Below are positions 18,781-28,106 of a DNA stretch of 64,000 nt, piece by piece. Every line of letters begins with the position of its first letter. Positions within the stretch are counted from its first letter, which is position 1. Both the position numbers and the translations under genes were made by a program. Source of the stretch: Sulfitobacter geojensis (lineage in GTDB: Bacteria > Pseudomonadota > Alphaproteobacteria > Rhodobacterales > Rhodobacteraceae); contig NZ_JASE01000005.1 of the NCBI RefSeq assembly GCF_000622325.1, positions 2,046,001 to 2,110,000 on the forward strand, read 5' to 3'. The notes under the pieces are model-generated. The model did no database searches, was not told where the DNA came from, and worked only from the letters and a program-made list of their open reading frames with translations.

Positions 18781-19935
18781 ATGGTAGGTTCTGTCGAAAA
18801 TCCCCCCAAGTATGCCGAGTTTTTCTGCGGTGCAGGCATGGTCCGTGCGGGGCTGGGCAAGGCGTGGGACTGTGCGCTTGCCAATGACATCGACGCGATG
18901 AAATGCGCGACATATGCGCAAAACTGGGGTGCCAAGCATCTGATAGAAGGCGATATTGCTGCGCTTGATGTCGAACCGCTTGCCCAACTTATTGATCTTT
19001 ACTGGGCCTCCAGCCCGTGTCAGGACTTCTCGCTTGCGGGTAAGGGGCGCGGGTTGAACGGGGCGCGCTCGGGCATGTTCATGGAGTGGGCACGGCTGAT
19101 CGGGCAGGCGGGCGCGCGGGGATTTGCACCGCGTATCATTGCCTTTGAAAACGTTACCGGATTGATGACACGCAATGGCGGGCGCGACCTGCGCGCGGTT
19201 CTCGAAATGCTGATTTCGTTGGGTTATCGCGTGGGCGCGCTTGAGATTGATGCGGCAAAATTCCTGCCGCAAAGCAGGCCGCGATTGTTTATCATCGGCG
19301 TGCGTCAGGACGTGTTGATCGACGGGCTGACGACCAAGTCCGCCAGTGGTGTTTTCCACACGGACAAGGTGACGTCCTTCGTGGCGAAACTGCCCAAGAA
19401 AATTGCCCAGCATTGGGTGTGGTGGCACCATGATGCGCCCGCGCCGCGCCGCACGTCGTTGCGCAAGATCGTGGATGAAACGCCCAATACCGCTTGGCTG
19501 GCGGAAACAGAGGTCTCGCGGCTGTTGGCGATGATGTCAGAGCCCAGTCAGGCGCGTGTGTTGAAAGCGCGCGCCACTGGCAAGACCGAAATCGGGATGC
19601 TCTATAAACGCGGCCGCCCTGATGTCAGCGGGATGAACCGGCAACGCGCCGAGGTGCGGTTTGACGGGCTGGCGGGCTGTCTGCGCACCCCTGCGGGTGG
19701 GTCATCGCGTCAGACGATCATGTTTATCAAGGGCAATGAAACCCGCGCACGCTTGCTGTCCAGCAAGGAAGTCGCGCGGCTGATGGGGTTAAGCGACCGT
19801 TTCAAGATGCCCGAACGCTATAATCAGGCCTATCAGGTGGCGGGGGACGGGGTGGCCGTGCCCATCGTCAGCTATCTTGATCGCAGCCTGTTTCAGCCTT
19901 TGCTGAACGCCGCCTTGCGCCGCGATGTCGCGTGA
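18781..19935 (+). CDS. DNA (cytosine-5) methyltransferase
   Basis: A 384-residue m5C methyltransferase with the full motif set: motif I AEFFCGAGMVRAGLG, motif IV SSPCQDFSLAG with catalytic Cys80, motif VI ENV at ~123, motif VIII QSRPRLFIIG at ~164, a variable target-recognition region (~190-320), and motifs IX-X (SKEVARLMGLSDRF, VAGDGVAVPIVSYL). It therefore appears active. Its stop overlaps the start of a GIY-YIG nuclease gene by 4 bases, the usual tight coupling of type II restriction-modification genes. Base composition matches the neighbours, so no recent transfer is evident. The recognition sequence cannot be read from the protein. Confidence 0.92.
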   Translation: MVGSVENPPKYAEFFCGAGMVRAGLGKAWDCALANDIDAMKCATYAQNWGAKHLIEGDIAALDVEPLAQLIDLYWASSPCQDFSLAGKGRGLNGARSGMFMEWARLIGQAGARGFAPRIIAFENVTGLMTRNGGRDLRAVLEMLISLGYRVGALEIDAAKFLPQSRPRLFIIGVRQDVLIDGLTTKSASGVFHTDKVTSFVAKLPKKIAQHWVWWHHDAPAPRRTSLRKIVDETPNTAWLAETEVSRLLAMMSEPSQARVLKARATGKTEIGMLYKRGRPDVSGMNRQRAEVRFDGLAGCLRTPAGGSSRQTIMFIKGNETRARLLSSKEVARLMGLSDRFKMPERYNQAYQVAGDGVAVPIVSYLDRSLFQPLLNAALRRDVA

Positions 19936-20471
19936 GCACCGCGCAGGCATACCGCTCCAAAGCGCTGGGGGCTTTGACCAACGAAATCGGCGTTTATGCC
20001 CTGTGCGATCTGGACGGGCAGCCGATTTATGTCGGGCAATCGGTGGATGGCATTCGCACCCGCGTGCGTCGCCATTTAACCTCGGCCCGCTCCGATGTGA
20101 TTGCGAACCGGCAGATTGATGTCTGGGAAATCGCCTATGTCTGGGCATGGCCGGTAGCGGATGTGACGCAGGTGCAACCGTTGGAAGACGCGGTGTTTCA
20201 GCATTTCGATGCTGAACAGCGGTTGATGAATGGCAAAAGCCTGAGCGGGTCGGCCGAAAACATTGTCTGGCCAGAGAAACAGCAGGTTCAGGTGATCGAG
20301 GAAGCGGACCGCAAGCTGCGCCTAGATCCCGCACAACGTCTGCCACGCCAGATCCAGCAGTATAACCTGCTGGTGGATTACATCCTGACCGTCAAGGATG
20401 CCGCCCACCTGAAACGCTCGCTCGAGGCGCATTTCCAGCGCCTCGTGAAATATCATAAAACGTTTCTTTAA
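19932..20471 (+). CDS. GIY-YIG nuclease, probable restriction endonuclease partner
   Basis: A 179-residue protein with a GTG start inside the methyltransferase stop (GTGA). The GIY-YIG core spans residues ~18-90: GVYALCDLDGQPIYVGQS supplies the two Tyr-containing strands, Arg residues lie in GIRTRVRRHL, and the metal-binding Glu is in QPLEDAVFQHF. Residues 90-179 form a separate helical region that could bind DNA or dimerise. GIY-YIG restriction enzymes are known (Eco29kI, about 214 residues, paired with an m5C methyltransferase), so a type II system is the leading reading, but I see no clear Eco29kI-specific motifs. Alternatives are a mismatch-nicking accessory nuclease. Confidence 0.8.
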   Translation: MSTAQAYRSKALGALTNEIGVYALCDLDGQPIYVGQSVDGIRTRVRRHLTSARSDVIANRQIDVWEIAYVWAWPVADVTQVQPLEDAVFQHFDAEQRLMNGKSLSGSAENIVWPEKQQVQVIEEADRKLRLDPAQRLPRQIQQYNLLVDYILTVKDAAHLKRSLEAHFQRLVKYHKTFL

Positions 20472-20477
20472 AACGGC

Positions 20478-21221
20478 TTAGCCGCGCTTTTCGTCCAGCA
20501 AGGCTTGCATCTGGTCGTAAGGCAAATAGCCGCGCAGCAGCTCGTCTTTCATGACAAAAGTCGGGGTGCCCGTAATCTGCAACCGCTGGGCCAAGGCACG
20601 GGTTTCGGCGATTTCCTGCGTGACGGCATCGCTGTCCATCACCGCTTCGATGGCGTCCATGTCCAGCCCGAATGTGCTGGCCATACGGCGCAGAGAGGCA
20701 AGGGTTACGTCACCGCGAAACGCCATCAGCGCATCGTTCATCGCCTTATAGCTATCATCGCCCGCCACCTGCTTCACCGCCACAGCAAAGCGCGATGCCA
20801 GCACGGATTGATCCCCCAATATCGGGAATTCCTTGACGATCAGGCGGATGTTGCCGTCTTTCTCCAGCAGTTTGGCCACTTCGTCATGGGCCTTTTTGCA
20901 ATAGCCACAGCGGTAATCCAGAAATTCGACCAAGGTGATGTCACCGTCAGGATTGCCACCGACCCAAGAATACCCATCGTCGAAAATCGCATCTGCATTG
21001 ACGCTGACCAGATCCACATCAGCCTGCGCCTGTGCGTTGGCTTCTTTTTCGCGCAGCGCATCTACGGCTTCCATGATCACTTCGGGATTTTCCATCAGAT
21101 AGGCCCGCACCTCGGCGCGGAACTGGGCGCGTTCTGCGTCTGACAGTTCCGTCAAATCCATAGCAGTGGCAGGCAGGGCGAGGGCTGCCGCAACGATCGG
21201 GGCGGCAAAACGAAGCATCAT
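20478..21221 (-). CDS. DsbA-family periplasmic thiol:disulfide oxidoreductase
   Basis: A 247-residue exported protein. A signal peptide covers ~1-20 (AAALALPATA). An N-terminal helical extension (~23-75) may dimerise, then the thioredoxin fold has the CGYC active site at residues 105-108 inside EFLDYRCGYCKKAH and the cis-Pro loop in ITGTPTFVM. This arrangement fits the DsbG/ScsC-like, 'com1' type DsbA group. It oxidises or isomerises disulfides in the periplasm. A DsbB homologue is encoded at 59.8 kb in this window and may recycle it. Confidence 0.9.
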   Translation of the reverse strand: MMLRFAAPIVAAALALPATAMDLTELSDAERAQFRAEVRAYLMENPEVIMEAVDALREKEANAQAQADVDLVSVNADAIFDDGYSWVGGNPDGDITLVEFLDYRCGYCKKAHDEVAKLLEKDGNIRLIVKEFPILGDQSVLASRFAVAVKQVAGDDSYKAMNDALMAFRGDVTLASLRRMASTFGLDMDAIEAVMDSDAVTQEIAETRALAQRLQITGTPTFVMKDELLRGYLPYDQMQALLDEKRG

Positions 21222-21324
21222 GACACGATACCTTTCTAAGCAAGTGCGGCGTCAACTTGACGTTTGACGCATTCACAGTGAAACACAGGCACAGTAAACA
21301 CGGGCCAGACACAGGAGCAAGACC

Positions 21325-22473
21325 ATGCGCAACTCAACCCGGTCCGCCGTTGATCCCTTTATCGTGATGGATGTGATGCAAGCGGCGGCCAAGGCCGAAG
21401 CCGAAGGCCAGCACATCATCCATATGGAAGTCGGCCAACCGGGAACAGGCGCCCCGAAGGGCGCGGTGGACGCGTTGAAATACGCGATGGATGACGGGGC
21501 CTTGGGCTATACCGTAGCCTTGGGGCTGCCCGCCCTGCGTGCGCGCATCGCGCGGATGTATGGCGAATGGTACAACGTCGATCTGGACCCCAACCGTGTG
21601 GTGGTCACATCGGGGTCTTCGGGGGGCTTTATCCTTGCTTTTACATCACTTTTCGACACCGGCGATCGGGTTGGTATCGGCGCACCGGGCTATCCCAGTT
21701 ATCGCCAGATTCTCAGGGCGCTTGCGCTGACACCCGTCGATTTGCAAACGTCGCTAGAGAACCGTTTGCAACCGGTGCCTGCGGATTTTGCCGATATGGA
21801 CCTGGCCGGTTTGATGGTCGCCTCGCCGGCCAATCCCACCGGCACGATGTTGGATCACGCGGCCATGAAGGCCTTGATCGACGCCTGTGCCGCGCAGGGC
21901 GCGTCCTTCATTTCCGACGAAATCTATCACGGCGTGGAGTACGATCAAAAAGCCGTGACCGCGCTGGAGGTCACCGACGACTGCTATGTCATCAATTCGT
22001 TTTCCAAATATTTTTCGATGACAGGCTGGCGGGTGGGCTGGATGGTCGTGCCCGAAGATCACGTGCGAGTGGTGGAACGGATTGCCCAGAACATGTTCAT
22101 CTGCGCGCCCCACGCCAGTCAGGTCGCTGCCCTTGCGGCGATGGATTGTGACGACGAACTTCAGGCCAATATGGATGTGTACCGTGCCAATCGCGCCTTG
22201 ATGTTAAGCGGGTTGAAAGAGGCGGGATTCACCAGTTTCGCACCACCTGACGGTGCGTTCTATGTCTATGCGGACGTCAGTGAACATACGTCGGACAGCT
22301 TGAGCTTTGCTGCAGAAATACTTGAGAAAGCACAGGTTTCCGTAACACCGGGTTTGGATTTCGACCCGCAGCGGGGGGCCACCACATTGCGGTTTTCCTA
22401 TGCCCGCAGCACGGCCGACATCGCCGAAGGTCTTGCGCGGCTCAAGACCTTTATGGCCGCGAGAACACGCTGA
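21325..22473 (+). CDS. Class I/II PLP-dependent aminotransferase
   Basis: A 382-residue aminotransferase of the AspC-like fold. Landmarks: HMEVGQPGTGAPKGA (N-terminal arm), VTSGSSGGFILAFTSLFD (cofactor phosphate region), SPANPTGTML (PLP-binding Asn), SDEIYHGVEY, the PLP lysine in NSFSKYFSMTGWRVGW and the substrate-binding Arg in LRFSYARS. Substrate preference cannot be fixed; family neighbours use aspartate, aromatic or branched amino acids. It is convergent with the small membrane protein whose stop codon abuts it at 22474. Confidence 0.9.
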   Translation: MRNSTRSAVDPFIVMDVMQAAAKAEAEGQHIIHMEVGQPGTGAPKGAVDALKYAMDDGALGYTVALGLPALRARIARMYGEWYNVDLDPNRVVVTSGSSGGFILAFTSLFDTGDRVGIGAPGYPSYRQILRALALTPVDLQTSLENRLQPVPADFADMDLAGLMVASPANPTGTMLDHAAMKALIDACAAQGASFISDEIYHGVEYDQKAVTALEVTDDCYVINSFSKYFSMTGWRVGWMVVPEDHVRVVERIAQNMFICAPHASQVAALAAMDCDDELQANMDVYRANRALMLSGLKEAGFTSFAPPDGAFYVYADVSEHTSDSLSFAAEILEKAQVSVTPGLDFDPQRGATTLRFSYARSTADIAEGLARLKTFMAARTR

Positions 22474-22749
22474 TTAATATGTGCCGCCCGGTTGTGGTTC
22501 GTTGCTTCGTCCCCCTGCGGTTTCGATCCAGGGGGCGCACAGAGCACGCAGGCAAAGCCCCGCAGCAAAGGGGATCCAGCCGTATGATTTCAGCAAATAC
22601 AAAAAGATCGCGGTGAAAGATTGCCCATCCGCCTCGGCGAAGTTGAACAGCCAGACATAGGCCGCCCAAAGCAGCAATTGTGCGACCCAAAACGGGGTGA
22701 ACCACTGTAGCGCACGCCCCAGACGGGAAATTTTTGTCAAAGTGTTCAC
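22474..22749 (-). CDS. Small membrane protein of unknown function
   Basis: A 91-residue product with a GTG start and an AAAGGG eight bases upstream. Two hydrophobic segments (residues ~17-37, FWVAQLLLWAAYVWLF, and ~46-68) suggest a hairpin in the inner membrane, and both ends are polar. No family recognised. The stop codon sits directly against the stop of the aminotransferase on the other strand. Confidence 0.6.
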   Translation of the reverse strand: MNTLTKISRLGRALQWFTPFWVAQLLLWAAYVWLFNFAEADGQSFTAIFLYLLKSYGWIPFAAGLCLRALCAPWIETAGGRSNEPQPGGTY

Positions 22750-22955
22750 GCGAAGCGCCCTTTCTTCGGTGCCTGCCTTGCGCCACCTTTTCAGACAAAG
22801 ACGTTAGGAATGCGGCCGCAACGGGCGGTTTCTGTGACCTTCGCACCTTTTTGTGAAAACCGAAGGATCGCGGCATCTGGAGGAATGCAAAGACTGGGCG
22901 GGCCTGATCTGGCGTGTTAAGGGTGGCGAAATGGCACAAGCCAAAGCGGTGAAAG

Positions 22956-24170
22956 ATGCGGGCATTCTTCTATCTGGCAATGTTTCTGGGAGTGTGGGCA
23001 AGTGCCGCAACCGCCCAAGACCTGAGCGCGCTGGCCCGTGTTGACCCAGCGAAATCCAGCGTATCTGACGGTTGGTTCGGTAAGACCGAGATCAAGATCG
23101 GTCTCAGTCAGGGGGTGCCGTTCCGGGTGTTTTTGCTGGAGAACCCCGCGCGGCTGGTGGTCGATTTCAAGGAAGCGGACTGGGCCACGGTGCGCCCCGA
23201 TATGATCCTGCCGCAAGCAGGGCGGATTTCTGCGGTGCGTTTCGGTGCCTTTCGTCCGGGCTGGTCGCGGTTGGTGGCTGACCTGTCCGAACCTATGGTG
23301 CCCGTCGAAGTCGGGATGCCGGTGGATGCGGCAAGCGGGCAGGCGGTGCTGGAAATAGCACTAAAAACCGCCAGCCCTGAGGAATTTACTGCACAGGCAG
23401 GCGCGCCGGTTGATCCCGCATGGCCCGAGGCCTTGACCAAAGCGCCAGAGACGCAAGGCCTTAAAGAAAAACGATTTACTGTTGCGCTTGATGCGGGCCA
23501 CGGGGGCATCGACCCCGGTGCAGAGCGGGGCGATGTGCTTGAAAAAGACCTGATGTTGTCCTTTGCCCGCACCCTGCGCGAGGTGCTGTTGCGCAACGAC
23601 GTGGATGTGGTGATGATCCGTGACGAAGACGTATTCGTCGCGCTTGAAACGCGTGTTGCCATCGCCCATCAAGCGCGCGCCGACATCTTTATTTCCCTGC
23701 ACGCGGACAGTTTGCGCCAAGGCGGGGCAAAAGGGGCGACCGTTTATACGCTCTCCCAAGAGGCGAGCGATGCGGCGACCGCCCATCTGGCGGCGCGCCA
23801 TGACAGATCGGACATAATCGCGGGGGCGGATTTGACCGGATCTGATGATCAGGTTGCTGGTATCTTGCTGGACCTGGCGCGGCAGGAAACCGAACCACGT
23901 TCGCTTGCCCTTGCCAGAGTGCTGGCCGACGGCATGGCGCAGGCGGGCGGGCCAATGAACCGCCGCCCGTTGCGCAAAGCGGGGTTCTCGGTTCTTAAAT
24001 CCGCAGACATTCCATCGGTACTGGTCGAAGTCGGATTTCTGAGCTCGGATCGTGATTTGAAGAACCTGCGTGATCCGGTCTGGCGCAACACGATGGTGAA
24101 CGGCATCGCACAGGCGATTCTAACCTGGCGTGACAATGACGCAGCCCGCGCGCCGCTGGTGCGGCAATAA
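22956..24170 (+). CDS. amiC: N-acetylmuramoyl-L-alanine amidase (AmiC type)
   Basis: A 404-residue periplasmic enzyme. A signal peptide spans residues 1-20 (MRAFFYLAMFLGVWASAATA), an AMIN domain ~35-135 (FRVFLLENPARLVVDFKEAD) targets the septum or peptidoglycan, and an Amidase_3 catalytic domain ~170-395. Zinc ligands lie in ALDAGHGGIDPGA, in the Glu of DVLEKDL and in FISLHADS, with the catalytic Glu in VLVEVGFLSS. It cleaves the amide between MurNAc and the stem peptide during daughter-cell separation. PBP1A follows 112 bases downstream, so wall hydrolysis and synthesis genes sit together. Confidence 0.92.
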   Translation: MRAFFYLAMFLGVWASAATAQDLSALARVDPAKSSVSDGWFGKTEIKIGLSQGVPFRVFLLENPARLVVDFKEADWATVRPDMILPQAGRISAVRFGAFRPGWSRLVADLSEPMVPVEVGMPVDAASGQAVLEIALKTASPEEFTAQAGAPVDPAWPEALTKAPETQGLKEKRFTVALDAGHGGIDPGAERGDVLEKDLMLSFARTLREVLLRNDVDVVMIRDEDVFVALETRVAIAHQARADIFISLHADSLRQGGAKGATVYTLSQEASDAATAHLAARHDRSDIIAGADLTGSDDQVAGILLDLARQETEPRSLALARVLADGMAQAGGPMNRRPLRKAGFSVLKSADIPSVLVEVGFLSSDRDLKNLRDPVWRNTMVNGIAQAILTWRDNDAARAPLVRQ

Positions 24171-24282
24171 TCAAGAATTTGCGCTAAAAACAGCCGATTG
24201 CCGCCATGTCCGGGTTTTGACGATCCCGCGCCGTTCCCCTATAAGCAAATGCAACGACAGCCATTTTTAAGGGTCTGCACAG

Positions 24283-26835
24283 GTGTTCCGATTTATCCTT
24301 TCTTTTCTGGGCGGTATCTTTACGACCGTCACAATGAGCATCGGCATGGTGGCCTTGACCATTGGTGCGATCTTTTGGATGTACGGGCGCGACCTGCCCA
24401 GCCACGAAAGTCTTGCGCAATACACCCCGCCGACGATCAGCCGGATTTATTCGGGGCAGGGCCGTCTGATCGACGAATTCGCGAAAGAACGCCGGTTGTT
24501 TGCGCCGGCCGATACTATCCCGCCGATGATCAAACAGGCGTTTATTTCGGCTGAGGACAAGAATTTTTACGAACACGACGGCTATGATCTGCGCGGGATC
24601 GGGGCCGCGGCGTTTGATGCGGTGCGCACACGCGGGCGCGATGTGCGCGGGGCCTCGACGATCACCCAGCAGGTGATGAAGAACTTTTTGCTATCTGGTG
24701 ACCGGCGTGCGGAGCGCAAGATCAAGGAAATCATCCTTGCCGCCCGCGTTGAAGAGGCGTTGGACAAAGAGAAAATTCTGGAACTCTACCTGAACGAGAT
24801 TTTTCTGGGCCAGAATTCCTATGGTGTGGCTGCCGCTTCGCAGACGTATTTTAACAAAACACTGGCTGAACTGGCCCCGCATGAGGCAGCTTTCCTTGCC
24901 TCCCTGCCCAAAGCGCCGTCGGATTATCATCCGGTGCGCCGCAAGGAACGCCTGCTTCAGCGGCGCAATTTCGTGCTGCGTGAGATGAACGAGAACGGCT
25001 ATATCTCCGATGAGGTCTATGCGACCGAACGCGCACAACCGCTGCGCTCGGTGCAGAACGGTGATTTCGACAGCTTCAAGAAAGATCTGCCGCCGCGCGA
25101 CTACTTTACCGACGAAATCCGCCGGCAGCTGTCTGAAAACTTTGGCGAGGGCGAGTTTTTTACCGGTGGTCTGACGGTGCGGGCCACCATCGACAATGAA
25201 ATGCAGCCGATAGCGGCAAATTCCCTGCGCCTGCAGTTGGAACAATACGACCGTGGCCGTGGTGTCTGGCGCGGGACGGGGCAGAAAATACCGGTCGCGC
25301 TGTTGGAAACCGAAGAAAGCTGGCGCAGCGCTTTGGCCGAATTGCGCGTGCCGCGCGACATTGATCTGGAAAACCAGTGGTACCCGGCGGTTGTGCTGAG
25401 TATTGGCGAAACAGATGCCCGCATCGGTATTGAAGGCGTGGACGAAGATGCGGATGGTCATTTCGTCCCTGCCAAAGACGTCCAATGGGCCCGTAAACTT
25501 CTGGAAGACGGCAAATTGGGCCGCAAGGCGCGGGTCGCCGGTGATCTTTTGGAGGTTGGCGACGTGGTGCTGGTACGCCGGATGACAGCGGATAGTGACG
25601 GCAGTTTCATCCGCTGGACCTTGCGCCAGGTGCCTGAAGTGCAGGGTGCATTTGTCGCTATGGACGTCGACACCGGGCGCGTGATCGCGATGCAGGGCGG
25701 TTTTTCCTATCAGGCGTCAGTATTCAACCGTGCCACACAGGCGCAACGCCAGCCGGGCTCCAGCTTTAAGCCATTCGTCTATGCCTCCGCACTCGACAGC
25801 GGCTATTCCCCCGCCACCATCGTTGTGGATGCCCCGATCGAAATCAACACGCCGCAAGGGGTCTGGCGTCCCAAAAACTCGTCAAACCGGTTTTACGGAC
25901 CGACGCCGCTGCGTACGGGTATTGAACAATCGCGTAACCTGATGACGATCCGTCTGGCACAAGAGGTCGGCATGAGCGTTGTCGGCAGCTACGCCGAACG
26001 CTTTGGTGTTTATGACAATCTGGCCCCTGTTCTGGCGAACGCGCTTGGCTCGCAGGAAACCACGCTGTTCAAGATGGTCAGCGCCTATGCGATGTTTGCA
26101 AACGGGGGCGAACGGGTACAGCCGACGCTCGTGGACCGTGTGCAGGACCGCTACGGTAAAACCGTTTATAAACACGACGAACGCATCTGTAATGACTGCC
26201 AGTTGGCAAGCCTTGAACCCGGTCTTGCGCCGCGTGTGATTTCCAACCGCGATCGGGTCATGGATCCGGTGACAGCCTATCAGCTCACGTCGATGATGCG
26301 CGGCGTTGTCGAACGCGGTACAGCGCGCAAGGCGGTGAACCTTGGTGTGCCGACAGCCGGTAAAACGGGTACCACCAATGATGCAAAAGACGTGTGGTTT
26401 GTCGGCTTTACCAGCAATATCGTTGCCGGTTGTTATATCGGTTATGACCAGCCCAGAGCGATGGGGCGTGGTGCTACGGGCGGGGGCATGTGTGGCCCTG
26501 TGTTCCAGCGGTTCATGCGCGAAGCGGTCAAGAAATATGGCGGCGGTGATTTCAGCGTGCCCGAAGCCTGCGAGTTCATCAAGATCGACCGCTTTTCTGG
26601 TGCGCGGCTGAGTTCCGGCGCTTCTGGCCCGAATGTCGTGTCAGAATGTTTCCGCACCGGCGAAGAGCCGATCTTTGGCATCACCTTTGATGGCGGCTTC
26701 GCGATGGGCTCGGACCTGCCACTGGTGGAAGAAGTCGACCGCGTCGCCAAACAGGTCACAACCTCGACCGGCAAAAAAGCGATTGTCGGACCAAAGGCCA
26801 GCTTTGGCACCTTGTCTTCGGGCGGTTTGTACTAA
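24283..26835 (+). CDS. mrcA: Class A penicillin-binding protein 1A
   Basis: An 850-residue bifunctional wall synthase with a GTG start. One N-terminal membrane anchor (~8-33), a GT51 glycosyltransferase domain (~55-230) with SAEDKNFYEHDG and RGASTITQQVMKNF, an intervening OB-like domain (~320-430), and a transpeptidase domain with SxxK in GSSFKPFVY, SRN in EQSRNLMT, and KTGT. Length matches alphaproteobacterial PBP1A. It polymerises and cross-links peptidoglycan at the inner-membrane surface. Likely co-transcribed with amiC. Confidence 0.95.
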   Translation: MFRFILSFLGGIFTTVTMSIGMVALTIGAIFWMYGRDLPSHESLAQYTPPTISRIYSGQGRLIDEFAKERRLFAPADTIPPMIKQAFISAEDKNFYEHDGYDLRGIGAAAFDAVRTRGRDVRGASTITQQVMKNFLLSGDRRAERKIKEIILAARVEEALDKEKILELYLNEIFLGQNSYGVAAASQTYFNKTLAELAPHEAAFLASLPKAPSDYHPVRRKERLLQRRNFVLREMNENGYISDEVYATERAQPLRSVQNGDFDSFKKDLPPRDYFTDEIRRQLSENFGEGEFFTGGLTVRATIDNEMQPIAANSLRLQLEQYDRGRGVWRGTGQKIPVALLETEESWRSALAELRVPRDIDLENQWYPAVVLSIGETDARIGIEGVDEDADGHFVPAKDVQWARKLLEDGKLGRKARVAGDLLEVGDVVLVRRMTADSDGSFIRWTLRQVPEVQGAFVAMDVDTGRVIAMQGGFSYQASVFNRATQAQRQPGSSFKPFVYASALDSGYSPATIVVDAPIEINTPQGVWRPKNSSNRFYGPTPLRTGIEQSRNLMTIRLAQEVGMSVVGSYAERFGVYDNLAPVLANALGSQETTLFKMVSAYAMFANGGERVQPTLVDRVQDRYGKTVYKHDERICNDCQLASLEPGLAPRVISNRDRVMDPVTAYQLTSMMRGVVERGTARKAVNLGVPTAGKTGTTNDAKDVWFVGFTSNIVAGCYIGYDQPRAMGRGATGGGMCGPVFQRFMREAVKKYGGGDFSVPEACEFIKIDRFSGARLSSGASGPNVVSECFRTGEEPIFGITFDGGFAMGSDLPLVEEVDRVAKQVTTSTGKKAIVGPKASFGTLSSGGLY

Positions 26836-26838
26836 TCA

Positions 26839-26860
26839 GGGGCGGGGTTAACCCCGCCCT
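26839..26860 (+). terminator. GC-rich hairpin between mrcA and prfB
   Basis: GGGCGGGG (26840-26847) and CCCCGCCC (26852-26859) form a perfect stem with a TTAA loop just after the mrcA stop. No T-tract follows, so it may be a Rho-assisted end or an RNA-stabilising element. Confidence 0.45.
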
Positions 26861-26924
26861 ACGGCTTGAAGGTGCGGATGCGCTGGTCTATGTCGATAGA
26901 GCATAGAAAAAAGGCTTGAACCCG

Positions 26925-28049
26925 ATGCGCGCAGAGGCACAAAATACCGCAGAACAGATTTCCAAGTCATTGGAATTGCTGGGACAACGGCTTGGGGTTG
27001 AGACAGCCCAACACCGGCTTGAGGAATTTAACGCCCGCGTCGAAGATCCGAACTTGTGGGATGATGCGGATGCGGCGCAAAAACTGATGCGCGACCGGCA
27101 GGCTTTGGTCGATTCAATCGCCACCTATGAAGGCATCAAACAGGAGTTGGCCGATAACGTCGACCTGATCGAAATGGGCGAGATGGAAGAGGACGAAGAA
27201 GTCATTTCCGAAGCCGAGGCCGCGTTGAAAACGCTGGCCGTGACTGCCGCGCAAAAAGAGCTGGAAGCCCTGCTGGACGGGGAGGCCGACGGCAACGACA
27301 GCTTTCTTGAGATTAACTCAGGCGCGGGCGGTACAGAAAGCTGCGATTGGGCCAGCATGCTGGCGCGGATGTACGTCCGCTGGGCCGAGAAAAAGGGCTA
27401 TAAGGTTGAATTGCAGGCCGAAAGCGCTGGCGAAGAGGCGGGGATTAAATCCGCGACCTATAAGATCGCGGGTCACAATGCCTATGGTTGGCTGAAATCG
27501 GAAAGCGGCGTGCACCGGCTGGTGCGCATCAGCCCGTTTGATTCCGCCGCCAAGCGCCACACCTCTTTTACCTCCGTCAAAGTCTATCCGGTGGTCGATG
27601 ACAACATCGAGATCGAAGTAAACCCCAGCGATATTCGCATCGATACCTATCGCTCCAGCGGGGCAGGCGGGCAGCACGTAAACACCACTGATTCCGCTGT
27701 GCGTATCACCCACCATCCGACCGGCATTGTTGTGACCTCTTCCGAGAAATCCCAGCACCAGAACCGCGATATTGCGATGAAAGCCTTGAAAAGCCGGCTG
27801 TACCAGATGGAGTTGGACAAGCGTTCGGCACTGGTCAACGAGGTGCATGAAAGTGCGGGCGATGCGGGCTGGGGCAACCAGATCCGGTCGTATGTCTTGC
27901 AACCCTATCAAATGGTTAAGGATTTGCGCACCAACTTTGAAACCTCCGATACCAAGGGGGTGTTGGACGGCGATCTGGACGGGTTGATGGGGGCCACACT
28001 GGCCCTTGCGGTCAGCGGCAAAAGCCGTGCGGAAGCGCAGGGCGGTTAA
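26925..28049 (+). CDS. prfB: Peptide chain release factor 2
   Basis: A 374-residue RF2. I use the ATG at 26925, ten bases after AAGG; the TTG at 26916 is too close to it. The stop-codon recognition loop is SPF ([15 protein letters not shown]) and the catalytic GGQ motif is in [17 protein letters not shown]. It terminates translation at UGA and UAA. The frame is continuous from start to stop, so the programmed +1 frameshift that autoregulates prfB in many bacteria is absent here, as is common in alphaproteobacteria. Confidence 0.95.
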   Translation: MRAEAQNTAEQISKSLELLGQRLGVETAQHRLEEFNARVEDPNLWDDADAAQKLMRDRQALVDSIATYEGIKQELADNVDLIEMGEMEEDEEVISEAEAALKTLAVTAAQKELEALLDGEADGNDSFLEINSGAGGTESCDWASMLARMYVRWAEKKGYKVELQAESAGEEAGIKSATYKIAGHNAYGWLKSESGVHRLVRISPFDSAAKRHTSFTSVKVYPVVDDNIEIEVNPSDIRIDTYRSSGAGGQHVNTTDSAVRITHHPTGIVVTSSEKSQHQNRDIAMKALKSRLYQMELDKRSALVNEVHESAGDAGWGNQIRSYVLQPYQMVKDLRTNFETSDTKGVLDGDLDGLMGATLALAVSGKSRAEAQGG

Positions 28050-28106
28050 CGCCGGTCCCGCCAATGGGGCCTTGAACCTTCCCTGTTTGGTTGCTTAGGT
28101 CCGACA

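Noticed and set aside
18781..20471. Assigning the recognition sequence CCGCGG (Eco29kI) to the methyltransferase-nuclease pair.
   Set aside because: The nuclease lacks clear Eco29kI-specific sequence, and the presence of CCGCGG sites in the window is uninformative because a host would be protected by methylation.
26925..28049. Possible programmed +1 frameshift in prfB.
   Set aside because: The whole RF2 is encoded in one continuous frame, with no in-frame UGA near codon 25.
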